Shown here: positions 24,921 to 34,591 of the stretch, in pieces
Layout: every line of letters begins with the position of its first letter
How positions within the stretch are numbered: the stretch's first letter is position 1
NCBI RefSeq assembly: GCF_001544455.2
Contig: NZ_FCOC02000006.1
Span: 1-64,000 of the forward strand
Source of the DNA: Caballeronia sordidicola
GTDB lineage: Bacteria; Pseudomonadota; Gammaproteobacteria; Burkholderiales; Burkholderiaceae
Length of the DNA stretch: 64,000 nt
Direction of reading: 5' to 3'
The notes under the pieces: generated by a model
What the model saw: the letters and a program-made list of their open reading frames with translations, nothing else
The model's database searches: none
What the model was told of the DNA's origin: nothing
Program-made: the position numbers and the translations under genes

Positions 24921-27900
24921 TGCGTATCTCCCATGCCTGATGCCGCGTTGGCGGTTTGTCCGGAGCCGGCCGGCGCCGTTGGCGTCACGGGAACCGCAGC
25001 CTTGCCGCCGGCCGCAGCGACATCGGCAACCGATGAAGGCAGTTGCAAGCCGCGCAAGCTTTGGCGCTGAGGCGCGTCGCTGCCGCCTGCGCCTGTTACG
25101 CCGCCGCTATTTGCCTGTGCCGAACTGATGATCCGCATGCTCACCGAAATGGACACCGCGCCTTGCGTCCATGTGAGATCGAACGTTCCATCGGGACGGC
25201 GCTTGCGCTGTGCCGCGTTGATCAGCTTCTCAAGCCCATAACGCCCGGGTTCGTTGACGAGTTCGATGGTGCGTCCATCGAACGTTGTCGCCGTGAGATG
25301 CGCGCCCGCTGTTCCCTGCGGATTGGGCCACACGAAGTTCGTCCATTGCGGAGGTGTATTCCGGTACCGCAATTGCTGGCCATCGATCTCGAAGGTGAAC
25401 TCTGTCGTGCCCGTGCTCGGTTGCGGCAGGATCTGGAACACGGTCTGCGGTTCGGCCGATCCGGCGCCGCCCGCTGCGCCATTCGATGCACCGCCCGCAA
25501 GCGGCGCGACCCAGCCGGAAAAACCGTTCGTGAACGCGGGCGTGAGTGCGAGACCCATGTCGCCCCATGTGCGAGCCGTGAGTGCATCGCCACGACGCAC
25601 CGCAAGCGGTCCCAGCGTCGTGCCGACAAACTTCGCGATCGACCCGTCCGGTCCGAACACTTGGGCAATTTCACCTGCGCCGGCTTCCACACGGCCGTTC
25701 GCGGCGAATGGATACTTGCTTGCAAGCGATGCCTGGAATGTCTGATAGACCTGCGCGTTCCAGACCTTGTTCACCTCGACCGAAGCAGGCTGGATGATCA
25801 CGGCATACGCCTGCATCAACGGACGTACAAGCAAGGGACGCAAGCCCCGCCGCTGCGAATCCGTGAGGCCATTGAGCATCTGCTCGTCAACGAGTTTCAG
25901 CGAATCGGCGAGTTCCGAGCCGCTGCCATCCAGCGTCTGTTGCATCAGTTGCCGCGCGCCAGGTCCCGGATCGCCCTGGTTCTTGAGGATATTGAAACGG
26001 GTCCGCACCTTTGAGAGCGAGTCCATGTAGTTCTGCAGCATGGAGCCGCTGTCATGTTTCACCACGATACGCGCGAGCCCGGAGAACTCCTGGCCGACGG
26101 GTCCCATGGGCAATTGCACGGGGCGGCCGTTGAGATCGATGTTCGCATTGATCGCGCTGTTCGACGAGCGCGAGAACAGGTTCGTGACCCAACTCTTCGC
26201 GCGCTCCATCGCGCCCGCTTTCACACGATCGACTTGCACGGTCGCGAGCGACGGGTTGTCCCACGACGTTTGTTCATACGCCGTTTCGAGCACCTTGCGG
26301 ATAGGCGAGTTCTGCGGATCGCCAAGGCGATTCATCGAATCGACGGCTTGCCCGAAATTGCCGAAGCTTTGCACGACCACGCCTTGCATGAAACGTGTCC
26401 ACTGGGCTGCGTATTCGGTCTTGTACATCGCGACCAGCGCCTTCTGGATCTGCTCGGGGCTGCCTTCCAGCGTCAGGTCGTCGTGCGCGGAGACGTTGAG
26501 CACCCAGTCCTTCGCCTGCAGTTCCTTGGTCGCCGCATCGCGGATCGCGGGCTGCACGTAGTCGCTCCACGCTTCACGCGTGAACGTCCCGGGAATCGCA
26601 TAGCTGCCCGCGACCAGGCCACCGTTGTCGTCGCCGACAATGCGCGCGATCGTCATTGGCGCGAAGCGGGTCGAGGCACGCGCCTTGATCTCTTCGTAGA
26701 CACGTTCGCGCGCGGGCAGACCGCGCACGACATGGCGCAGGTTCTCGCGCGTCTGGTCGACGAGTGCGAGATTGGGCTCGATCATTGGCCAGTCGTTGTC
26801 GCTGACACGTGACAGGTAGAACGTGAGCATGCGTTCGGCGCTGCGGATCATCTGGTCGCGAGGCATGTTGCCGCGATTCTGTTCGAGCCAGCCGCGCCAG
26901 AACCGTGCAACCTGATCGGTCAGGTGCGCCGTCTCGGCATGCCGCTTGTCGCTCAGCATGAGGTAAGTTTTCAGCGCGTTGTAGGCGTCTTCGACATTGG
27001 ACGGCGATGCGTCGTTATAAAGGCCGCCATTGTTGTTCGCCGCGGCCATCGCATTGCGCGCATTGGCCGTCGATACCGCCATGGCGCCCGTTTCGGGCGG
27101 CCGGGTCATCGGCGAAAGTTGCTCGGGGTGCGCGTTGACGTCCTTCATAAACGAAGCAAGATTTGCCGATACGGGCACAAGCAGCAATTGCTTTACGCCG
27201 AAGTAATACTCGGTGAGCAGATGCTGTTCGAGACGATCGCCCTGATACAGACCCAGCGATACCGAAAGAGGGCGCTCGCGGCGGAACTGATCGAGCTGCT
27301 CGATGCGGTCTTCGAGAATGTCCATGGCTTCGAGCCGCGACTGCAGATCGTTCCGGTTCTGCTGCAGCTTTACCACTTTGTCGAGATCGGCCTGAACGTT
27401 CGACGCCAGTTGCTGGTTCCCAATGGTCGACCACGTCCACCCGCCGAGCAACAACGCGAGGATTGCAACGAAGCCGAAGAACGCGGCATAACGTGTGCGC
27501 GTCTTGACCGGGCTCGCGAACTGGCGGACGGTCTCACGGTCCGCGAATATCACCTTCGAGAACAGATTACGCAGGAAAAAGCCGTTCTTCGAGAACGCGC
27601 TGTGCGGCTTGGGAAGGTCGTCGCCGTTGAGTCCGAACCGGTGCGCAATGCGCTGCGTCGCAGCGCTATTGGTTGTGCCTTCCTGCAACGCGCTCGTGAA
27701 ATAGAAGCCGCGGAAAATTGGCTTGTGCTGGAACGGGTTCGCTTCGAACAGCGTGGCGAGGAATGTGCGCAAAGTCGGCTTGATTGCCGAGAATTCGAGC
27801 GGAAAGCTCAATTGCCCGGGCGAGAGCTTGAGGCCGCGGTTCATCGATATCTGCGCGACGCTGATTTCTTTCAGGCCTTCGTGCAGCTCGTCGAAGCGGG

Positions 27901-28810
27901 TATCGAAAAGGCCGACCACGTCGCGCTTTTCATCGGGCTCGTACGGCAGCGTCGCGCCCCAGACGCGGTCGTATTCCTGCTTCTCGTTGCCACTGAAAAA
28001 TTCGGTGAAACCGGTTATCAAGTCGGCCTTCGTGAACATCACGTAGACCGGTGCGAACACTTCCAGCTTCTCGGTCAGCTCCTGCACGCGTTGGCGCAGG
28101 TTCTTTGCAAGGTTAATTGCGAACTCGGGGCGGTTGTTCGTGAGCTCTGCAATGCTTGCGGTCACGATGATGCCGTTGATTGGCGCCTTGGGCCGGTAGC
28201 GCTTGAGCAATCCTAGAAAACCCAGCCATTCGCTGCGGTCTTCTTCGTGGATGGAATAGCGGCCGGCGGTGTCGAGCAAGATGCCTTCGGTGGTGAAAAA
28301 CCAGTCGCAGTTGCGCGTGCCGCCTATGCCGTGGATGACGGCATCGTTTTTATCGGCGAAAGGAAATTGAAGGCCTGAGTTCAGCACCGCGCTGCTCTTG
28401 CCTGCAGCGGGGTTGCCGATCACGATGTACCACGGCAATTCATAAAGCGCGGCGCGCCCCGACGCTTGTCCGATCTTCGACGTCTTGATCGTTTTCACCG
28501 CAGCGGAAAGGCGCGCTCGCAGCGTTTCGAGTTCAGCCTGCTTGACCGGTTCCGCCGATGCATGCCCGCGGCCCGTTTCCGCCTGCTGTTCAAGCATGTC
28601 GCCCAGCTTCGCATTTGCGCGCCTTCTTTTGTGCCTTTTCCAGGCCCAGGAAACAAGCCAGAGCAGTACCGCCGCGCCGAAGACAGACGCTGGCCAGACC
28701 CAGTCGATTTCCAGCAAATCCGCGCCAATAAACAGGAATGCCGCCAGTGTGACGGCGCCCACGATGGTCAGCGTGCGCGACCGGGTCAATACGTTCAGGA
28801 TGCGTCGCAT
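24917..28810 (-). CDS. tssM: T6SS inner-membrane protein TssM (IcmF)
   Basis: A 1297-residue protein with two N-terminal transmembrane helices (~12-30, 37-57), a cytoplasmic NTPase domain with Walker A GNPAAGKS (132-139), and a third helix near 445-465 leading to the large periplasmic domain. The C-terminal IcmF domain ends in a Gly/Ala/Pro-rich tail. TssM spans the periplasm to TssJ and binds TssL at the inner membrane. It is followed by tagF and tagN on the same strand. Confidence 0.97.
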   Translation of the reverse strand: MRRILNVLTRSRTLTIVGAVTLAAFLFIGADLLEIDWVWPASVFGAAVLLWLVSWAWKRHKRRRANAKLGDMLEQQAETGRGHASAEPVKQAELETLRARLSAAVKTIKTSKIGQASGRAALYELPWYIVIGNPAAGKSSAVLNSGLQFPFADKNDAVIHGIGGTRNCDWFFTTEGILLDTAGRYSIHEEDRSEWLGFLGLLKRYRPKAPINGIIVTASIAELTNNRPEFAINLAKNLRQRVQELTEKLEVFAPVYVMFTKADLITGFTEFFSGNEKQEYDRVWGATLPYEPDEKRDVVGLFDTRFDELHEGLKEISVAQISMNRGLKLSPGQLSFPLEFSAIKPTLRTFLATLFEANPFQHKPIFRGFYFTSALQEGTTNSAATQRIAHRFGLNGDDLPKPHSAFSKNGFFLRNLFSKVIFADRETVRQFASPVKTRTRYAAFFGFVAILALLLGGWTWSTIGNQQLASNVQADLDKVVKLQQNRNDLQSRLEAMDILEDRIEQLDQFRRERPLSVSLGLYQGDRLEQHLLTEYYFGVKQLLLVPVSANLASFMKDVNAHPEQLSPMTRPPETGAMAVSTANARNAMAAANNNGGLYNDASPSNVEDAYNALKTYLMLSDKRHAETAHLTDQVARFWRGWLEQNRGNMPRDQMIRSAERMLTFYLSRVSDNDWPMIEPNLALVDQTRENLRHVVRGLPARERVYEEIKARASTRFAPMTIARIVGDDNGGLVAGSYAIPGTFTREAWSDYVQPAIRDAATKELQAKDWVLNVSAHDDLTLEGSPEQIQKALVAMYKTEYAAQWTRFMQGVVVQSFGNFGQAVDSMNRLGDPQNSPIRKVLETAYEQTSWDNPSLATVQVDRVKAGAMERAKSWVTNLFSRSSNSAINANIDLNGRPVQLPMGPVGQEFSGLARIVVKHDSGSMLQNYMDSLSKVRTRFNILKNQGDPGPGARQLMQQTLDGSGSELADSLKLVDEQMLNGLTDSQRRGLRPLLVRPLMQAYAVIIQPASVEVNKVWNAQVYQTFQASLASKYPFAANGRVEAGAGEIAQVFGPDGSIAKFVGTTLGPLAVRRGDALTARTWGDMGLALTPAFTNGFSGWVAPLAGGASNGAAGGAGSAEPQTVFQILPQPSTGTTEFTFEIDGQQLRYRNTPPQWTNFVWPNPQGTAGAHLTATTFDGRTIELVNEPGRYGLEKLINAAQRKRRPDGTFDLTWTQGAVSISVSMRIISSAQANSGGVTGAGGSDAPQRQSLRGLQLPSSVADVAAAGGKAAVPVTPTAPAGSGQTANAASGMGDTQ

Positions 28811-28901
28811 AGTGCAGTCAGATTATTGAAGTTTTGATAGCAACCGCACGAATGGCGGCATTGCGACGGTGAGCGCCAGAGCCGCATTTCCCGTAGCGGA
28901 T

Positions 28902-29747
28902 TCAATGCGGCTGCCCGATCTTGAAGCCGGGCTTGTGATATTCGACGTGGCCGAGATCCATCATTTTCCAGCGGCCGCCCCATGTCAGTCCGACCGATTC
29001 GGCAGTTTCGCCATATAGCTGGTAACCCCGCATTGCCCAAGCATCCTTTTCGGAGATGACGATTTTGCCGTTTTGCAGAAAAGCGTTATCGGCGGCAAGT
29101 CCGTATTGGTGATAGCTTTGAAACGCGCCGGCATTGGTTATATTGCTGCCCATTAGAGCCAGCCGATTCTGCCGCTCCGGGCTTCGATAACCCTCCAATA
29201 GCGCCATTTCGTATCCGTGCTGTTCACGCATGATTTTGTACACGAGCAACAAGCGCGTCCGAAAATCGGCGTCAAGCAGATTCCAGTCACGGCTTGCGTC
29301 TTTCAAGGCTGGCCGCACCTGCTCGACTTCGCGTGTTGCAAATACATCCGGTGGTAAGGGTGGAGGGGGTACGAGTTGTTCGCCGTTGAGAAGCGCCGCT
29401 ATTTTCTCGTCAGGAACCCGCAGGTCGTCGTCGTATTGAAATAATTGTCGTTTGCGCATTACCAATGCCACTAACGGCGGCGCGACAAGAATACCCGCCG
29501 TCGACAAAATCAGCAAGCGTCGGCCAAGAAGTACGCGGCGTGCATCTATAAACGACATTCTGGAAATTTTGACCGAATATGCGAGCCGGTCTTTCGCAAA
29601 GGCCTGCCGCGCGGACGTCCGGACTCGCATGCCGTCAAACAACCGAAATACAAAACTAAATACCGTGGAGCGAAGTCCCGGTAAGAACAGGAGCGCTGCT
29701 ATACAGACAGCAATGCTGAAGTACGCGAAAATTGCGACTGCGATCAA
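28902..29747 (-). CDS. tagX: membrane-anchored M15-type peptidoglycan peptidase (TagX-like)
   Basis: A 281-residue protein with hydrophobic segments at ~2-24 and 76-97, then a VanY/M15 peptidase domain. The zinc-site pattern is clear: SYHQYGLAAD (His213, Asp220) and DLGHVEYH (His267), with the substrate loop LLEGYRSPERQNRLA. In Acinetobacter, TagX is an L,D-endopeptidase that opens the cell wall for T6SS assembly; the same role is likely here. It lies upstream of tssM on the same strand. Confidence 0.8.
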   Translation of the reverse strand: MIAVAIFAYFSIAVCIAALLFLPGLRSTVFSFVFRLFDGMRVRTSARQAFAKDRLAYSVKISRMSFIDARRVLLGRRLLILSTAGILVAPPLVALVMRKRQLFQYDDDLRVPDEKIAALLNGEQLVPPPPLPPDVFATREVEQVRPALKDASRDWNLLDADFRTRLLLVYKIMREQHGYEMALLEGYRSPERQNRLALMGSNITNAGAFQSYHQYGLAADNAFLQNGKIVISEKDAWAMRGYQLYGETAESVGLTWGGRWKMMDLGHVEYHKPGFKIGQPH

Positions 29748-29881
29748 GGCTTGCCCCGGAAATCTTTGGCCATTGTATTTTGTAATGCAAGCTTTTAAAA
29801 TCGGTTGTCCGTTGAGCCGCCGAAACGTGCTTCCGGCGTATTATCCGGGTAAATCCAACCAAGTATCAATGAGACATTTTA

Positions 29882-30823
29882 ATGAGCGTGCCGGACCCTT
29901 CGAATTCCAAAGCGCCACCCAGTTTACTTTCTTCCAAGGGGAAATCCGATCAGGCAAATGGTGCGCGAATTCTCGCGAGTCTCGAAGGAAGGGTAGAGGG
30001 CAGTTCGGAACGTCCGGCAATAGGCAAAGCGGCTTATGCGGCGCTGGGCTCATTGCTGCTGGGCATAGCCGCGTGGGGCGGATGGCATTATTTCAGCGAG
30101 TCCCGCCCCGAGTCGGCCGTTCACGCTCAGCTAGCAACCAGCGCAAATAACTTCAAAGCGGCCACTCCGCCTCCGGTTACAAACGCGAGTGAATCCATCA
30201 CAGCAAAGAATGTCCCGGCATCTGCCGTGGAAGATAAATCGCAGGCCGCCGCAATCGTGGCCACCGACGACGACGCGGAACCTGGAACCACTGGAAGGAT
30301 TGCGAGCGCCCTTGAATCGGGAGCGGCTTCAGCATCGTTCATGTCCAGCGGTACGCGGTCTGCGAAGAGCGTGATCGCAACCGAAGCGAGTCGTAAAAAG
30401 GATGAGGCTACGGCAAAGACATGCACCGCGCATATCGACGCAAAGGCCGAAAACAAATCAATCAGGCGAGATGTTCGCGAATCGCGCGGAAGGTCGGCAT
30501 CGAAGCATGAAGCACTCGCCGCACAGAACAGGAGCCGCTCCGGAGCGCCAGCTGCGGCTAAGCAGGATGATCAGGATGTCGATCTGCTTGCCGCACTGGT
30601 TTCTCGTACCAAACCCTATACGCCGCCGTCAGCCGGCAAGGCGGCCTTGACCGGGACGCCGGCATCCATGAAAGCGGATCCCGGTATTGCGACGCGGCTG
30701 AAGCAGTGCGGAAAGGAGAACTTCTTTTCTGATGAGATCTGCCGTTGGCGTGTCTGCAACGGGTATTGGGGCAAGGACCCGGCTTGTCCAGCAGCATCCG
30801 CGAGTAACGGTGGACAAAAGTAA
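29882..30823 (+). CDS. membrane-anchored protein with C-terminal Cys/Trp motif, T6SS-border gene
   Basis: A 313-residue protein. It has a short cytoplasmic N terminus, one transmembrane helix (~48-66), a long low-complexity Ala/Ser/Lys-rich periplasmic spacer, and a compact C-terminal motif at ~273-303 with four cysteines around CGKENFFSDEICRWRVCNG. I recognise no named domain; the Cys spacing suggests a small disulfide-stabilised knot. It is divergent from tagX across 134 bp and marks the end of the T6SS locus. Whether it serves the machine is unknown. Confidence 0.6.
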   Translation: MSVPDPSNSKAPPSLLSSKGKSDQANGARILASLEGRVEGSSERPAIGKAAYAALGSLLLGIAAWGGWHYFSESRPESAVHAQLATSANNFKAATPPPVTNASESITAKNVPASAVEDKSQAAAIVATDDDAEPGTTGRIASALESGAASASFMSSGTRSAKSVIATEASRKKDEATAKTCTAHIDAKAENKSIRRDVRESRGRSASKHEALAAQNRSRSGAPAAAKQDDQDVDLLAALVSRTKPYTPPSAGKAALTGTPASMKADPGIATRLKQCGKENFFSDEICRWRVCNGYWGKDPACPAASASNGGQK

Positions 30824-31417
30824 AGCGAGGTGGGAATGATTTAATTCCGTTATCTGTCATGCATGGAAGTTACGGGTCCGTTGTGGATGGAATCTCCCCG
30901 CGGCCCGATGGCTCAGGTAATGCGTCGTGTGAGCGAAAGACTCACCTCGCTTGATGCAGGCAGCAGTGACGGTATTCAAGATGGAAGCGGTTCTGGCACA
31001 TACGGTAAATCGGTCGGATTATTGTGGTGCTGCTGGATGATCTCGTCCTCATATCTTGCGCTAGAGCCCATAAATTTCCAAGAAACTCTTGAAAACTCAC
31101 TTGTCGGCCGCTGTAATCGATGGTCTGCGTTCAGCGCTTCCGGTACTCTTCCACGCATCTAGCAGCTTCCAAAGCTTCACAGCTATCGACTGCGGCTTTC
31201 ACAACGGCGCGAATAAGGTTCCAGTCAATTTGCACACGGAATTTTAACGTTGGACGAACCCTTCTTAAGAATGGATTCGATTTGTCTACCATCCGGCCAT
31301 CGTGTCCACGTACCGCTGTTGCTAGTGGCCGGCCATTTCCACTATTGCACAAGAGGGCGTGGCGCGAAGCGGGCGCGCGGCAGACCCTTCCGCATGGCAG
31401 CAGAGTTTCATCCAGCG
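30824..31417. other. gene-poor stretch after the T6SS locus
   Basis: About 600 bp with no convincing gene. A minus-strand frame at 31131-31352 ends in protein-like text (DWNLIRAVVKAAVDSCEALE) and may be a fragment, but has no start signal or family I can name. No RNA gene or repeat is seen. Confidence 0.35.
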
Positions 31418-31651
31418 TTAGGCAGATTCGATGTCTGTAACGCGAGGTGCAATGAATTTTTCGACCAGTGAAATCGAACCGGGTCTTGCGTTTCGCTCAG
31501 CAGTAAAGCTCGCAGCTGCAATCCGAACGAGGCGAGTATTAGGCCACGGTTCTCCAATATACAAGAGCACACCCGTCCTCGTATTGATGATGCTTGTCTT
31601 GACGACAAGAAAACGGATCGCCCGAACAAATGGTCGAGCAAAGACGGTCAT
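31418..31651 (-). CDS. small hypothetical protein, possibly a gene remnant
   Basis: A 77-codon frame with plausible protein composition (VKTSIINTRTGVLLYIGEP, FTAERNARPGSISLVEKFI) and a weak GAGG just before the ATG at 31651. I do not recognise it. It lies 78 bp downstream of the lipoprotein gene on the same strand and could be the end of a small operon or debris. Confidence 0.3.
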   Translation of the reverse strand: MTVFARPFVRAIRFLVVKTSIINTRTGVLLYIGEPWPNTRLVRIAAASFTAERNARPGSISLVEKFIAPRVTDIESA

Positions 31652-31729
31652 TGCCTCAGCGGCGATTAATTATGCCGACAGATCGCTCAAGGGCGATACG
31701 AAAACACTGTATCGCCAGGATTTGCGCGC

Positions 31730-32044
31730 TTATCCCCGCGGGTGACATTCCCCGTTGTTAAAAGTCGGCGGATTAAGCGGCGTTAGTCCCGGAATCATAA
31801 AGGCTGTGCACGAAAAGCGGCGGCCCCTACTGGTCGTGGCGTCGTAGCCGACCTGCTGTCCCCCGAGCGCATTTTTTTGTCCGTATTTGACATTCGATAT
31901 GGTGATTTCGTCTGACGACGCCAGTCCCAACGTCTTGGCGGTAGCGGTCTGAACATCAATCATGTTCATTTGCGTTGTACCGCAGGCCGATAATACCGCC
32001 CCGAAGGTAGCAATAACGATCGCGTTTCTTATTCTCGTAAACAT
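31730..32044 (-). CDS. small lipoprotein of unknown function
   Basis: A 104-residue product starting at the ATG at 32044, which has GGAGAAAAA directly upstream; the frame stays open to 32317 but a lipoprotein signal (TRIRNAIVIATFGAVLSAC) begins exactly here. After the lipobox (LSAC, Cys near residue 19) comes a short polar domain with two further cysteines (FSCTAF, NNGEC), probably disulfide-linked in the periplasm. The family is not recognised. Confidence 0.65.
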   Translation of the reverse strand: MFTRIRNAIVIATFGAVLSACGTTQMNMIDVQTATAKTLGLASSDEITISNVKYGQKNALGGQQVGYDATTSRGRRFSCTAFMIPGLTPLNPPTFNNGECHPRG

Positions 32045-32317
32045 TTTTTCTCCATAGAGCCGTGATTTACTTCGCGTCGCAGGATAATAAACGAGACTGA
32101 CAAAATGGTAAATACCAAGCCACACCCTTCTAGATGTAAATGCTGTGTGGCTTCGCGTTAATCCGGCATCGTAGGAGATAAACTCCCAGGCAGACGGATT
32201 GTGCAGGTGCGGATAGTCCTTGATAGCGTATAGGTCGAACGACATCCGCCCTAGCTTGCGCGCAACGATGTCGACACCGGCTTCGCGCGGTGCCTTGACC
32301 ATGAAAAAAGGATACAT
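32045..32317 (-). other. open frame fused in phase upstream of the lipoprotein
   Basis: Codons 1-91 of the long frame read as ordinary protein (LDLYAIKDYPHLHNPS-like text, then WEFISYDAGLTRSHTAF) with no stop before the lipoprotein start. It could be the 3' part of a decayed gene running into the lipoprotein frame. No start signal or family is recognised. Confidence 0.25.
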
Positions 32318-32388
32318 GCGACTATTAATTCAATCATCGCGGATATTCCGAATGGGCCACGCAATCGGATAAAACAATATTGCGTGGG

Positions 32389-32616
32389 GTCCTCGACGAT
32401 CTCCTGGCCTTCGCGCGGACACGAATCTTTTCTCGCGCGGCGGCGGAATTGAGCGTGTTCAATTCGATGCCGAGCTTCACGATCAAGCGTCTGGGACGTC
32501 GCCTCGGACATCCCCTGCGTCGATGAACCAGCCGTAGCGTGGCACCCACCGCCGACGGGCACACACTGCTGTTGACGCTGGACCCGGCATTGGGCGCGAT
32601 GAAGGTGCCCGAGTGA
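32389..32616 (+). pseudogene. LysR-family regulator fragment
   Basis: One frame reads VLDDLLAFARTRIFSRAAAE, then LSVFNSMPSFTIKRLGRRLG, RR, a TGA stop, then TSRSVAPTADGHTLLLTLDP. This is the helix-turn-helix and linker of a LysR regulator (compare the standard LTRTTRSVAPTEAG). There is an in-frame stop, a small deletion and no effector domain, so it is dead. Confidence 0.75.
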
Positions 32617-32840
32617 CTTCGGCCAAATTCGCGATCGCATTTCGGGGATTCATCGGATCACTGCTCCACGACAAGGGTATGAGGCGGTCAACATTGTCTA
32701 CAATTTTTGCGATGGATGGGATGACCGTGCTGGGTTGGACCCGCAGATACACTGTTGAACAGCGGACCTTAAGTCGTTTCAGAATGGTTACGCGTTGCGA
32801 GATGACTTTTTTGCTACGATCCGTGACCTTAGAATTTTGG

Positions 32841-33378
32841 CTAGAAAGAATGGAGGGCTACTACCATTCCGTTAGCCAAAGCATGGGTAAGTGAGGTACT
32901 CAAAATTGGTCTTCCAAATTGTTTCGCCTCGGCTATGAAAACAGTGGCGAGCACACACGCGCCAAGTAATACGTTAGATTGCACGTCGATCTGAATATCC
33001 ATGCAGAGCCGTAAAGATTATCGCTGAAGCGATTCCTGCAACCCACCCGGGCTGCCCGAGCCTCCCAATTATTAATCGGATCGGCAACCATTGTCCGACT
33101 ATCGTTTCGAGAAAAGGCGCTACTATTACCGCCAAGATAACGTGAAACTCTGACGACAGATGAGGGAAAGACTTCGCGTGTGTCGACGGCTCCCCAAGCG
33201 TCCACCATTCGACGAAAACGAGCAAGATCTGGCCAAAGGACATCAGCGCGGCGCCGCCGATAATCAACTTGTATCGGGGAACCGATGCTAGCGATGTATT
33301 TGTGTTCCAGCCAACGTCAAAAAGCAAAAGTCGCTCCGTAATGAGGATGCAAGAGCCGTCCGTATTTCGAACAGGCAA
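32841..33378 (-). pseudogene. CPBP-family (CAAX protease-like) membrane protein, frameshifted
   Basis: The 5' frame (to 32974) encodes two hydrophobic segments and the CPBP-like text APFLETIVGQWLPIRLIIGR and IIFTALHGYSD. A neighbouring frame then continues the protein (LGACVLATVFIAEAKQFGRP, TSLTHALANGMVVAL) to a stop at 32841. The two halves fit one CPBP protein broken by a single frameshift near 32985. It could also be a sequencing error. Such proteins are often bacteriocin-immunity or membrane proteases. Confidence 0.7.
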
Positions 33379-33559
33379 ATCGGCTTGATTTTACGCAGTC
33401 CCGGAGGATTGCGGCCTATTCAAGTCGACCCGTCGACATGCCCCTTAGCCGAACCCAGTCCGGCAATTATGCGATGAAGAAGGTCGCCGGTGATTGGTCC
33501 GCGTCGGCCAGAAGTCTATCCACTTCGGACTTTCGACTTTTAAGAAAACGGACGTTTGA

Positions 33560-33770
33560 TCTCGTCCTCGTGATAACCCGCACGGCTGGGGTGCGGCGGA
33601 AATTGCGCGCTGTACGTTGGGATCGAAGTGGTTCCGATACCAATTACTCGACGCCAATGCCCGTGCGATTGCCTTCTACGAGCGAAATGGCCGGCGATTT
33701 GCAGGCGCTCAAGCTGGCTTCATCGACACAACGCTGGTGATCGACCGTCGGTACCTGATCGAATTAAAGA
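33560..33770 (+). pseudogene. GNAT acetyltransferase C-terminal fragment
   Basis: After an in-frame TGA the frame reads NPHGWGAAEIARCTLGS, then LLDANARAIAFYERNGRRFA and GFIDTTLVIDRR. The ANARAIAFYERNGF-type helix and following strand are the acetyl-CoA-binding end of the GNAT fold. The N-terminal half and start are missing. Confidence 0.5.
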
Positions 33771-34103
33771 TTGTCGTCTATCTTGGAGGACGCGATGACA
33801 GTCCGTTCCTGTTAAGACAGTATGACTTTATATGGACGCCTCCCTTTTTGCGAAGGTTTTTCGTGTGCATGACTTGATGGGGCGGTTGCTGCTTTATATC
33901 CGGCCTGTTGCAGCCAATCATTCGGCTGCGGGCCCCGATGAAATCCGCTGACTGCCACCTCATTTCCGTGTCGATCTGAAGGCTCTTCGTCATACCCAGG
34001 TTTAGGGAGTCCCGGTCCGACCTATCTTGTCATTGCACGCGATCGCCAACGCAACCTGTCGAGGTGCCTCCTGTGAGAACAGCTCCTTTGTAACGCAAAT
34101 TTT
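33771..34103. other. gap between GNAT fragment and IS110 remnant
   Basis: About 330 bp with only short, unconvincing frames on both strands. It probably includes the downstream end of the decayed IS110 element at 34104-34444, but I cannot place the element boundary. Confidence 0.3.
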
Positions 34104-34444
34104 TTAAAGAGATTTCGAGCTTACGTACGCTCTGCTGTACTGCCTGTCGTGGGCGAGAAGTGCCCAGATGGTTCTAGCGATCTTGTTCGCTAGTGCCGCG
34201 ATTACCACGTTGAACGGTCGGCGTTTGCCAAGCTGCTCGACCCCATCTTCGTGAGCTGGCGCGCCCAATGCTGCGCACCGCCACACGCTTCCATACCGAT
34301 CAGGCAAGGTGCCCGGTTCGCGAAGTAGTCGAGAAACCTATCTCGCTTGACTGGCTTGTCGACGACTTCACCTGTGTGCGGGTCGACCCAGTGCACCTGA
34401 AAGACGCTTTTGGCAATGTCGACGCCTATGGCCGTATGGTTCAT
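34104..34444 (-). mobile_element. IS110-family transposase remnant with large internal deletion
   Basis: The 5' part (from ATG 34444) reads NHTAIGVDIAKSVFQVHWVD and then APCLIGMEACGGAQHWARQL, the N-terminal DEDD region of an IS110-family transposase. Near 34245 it jumps, in another frame, to DGVEQLGKRRPFNVVIAALA and then ARTIWALLAHDRQY, the C-terminal end of the same family. More than half of the normal ~340 codons are gone, so it is inactive. It points away from the intact IS110 gene at 34702. Confidence 0.85.
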
Positions 34445-34591
34445 GGCAGACCTCCTCCGGTTGGCTCTGAAGACCTCAATGATCTTCCATTCGGGCCGTA
34501 CCGATACGGTCGGTCCGTGAGTGAGCGAGTGAGTATGTGTGTTTGTTGATCGCTTCCACCACGTGCGAGGTGGGAGGCGTCCATTCCATTT

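Noticed and set aside
26924-28216. 430-codon plus-strand frame inside tssM
   Set aside because: Antisense shadow of tssM with Arg/Leu/Glu-rich composition and no family.
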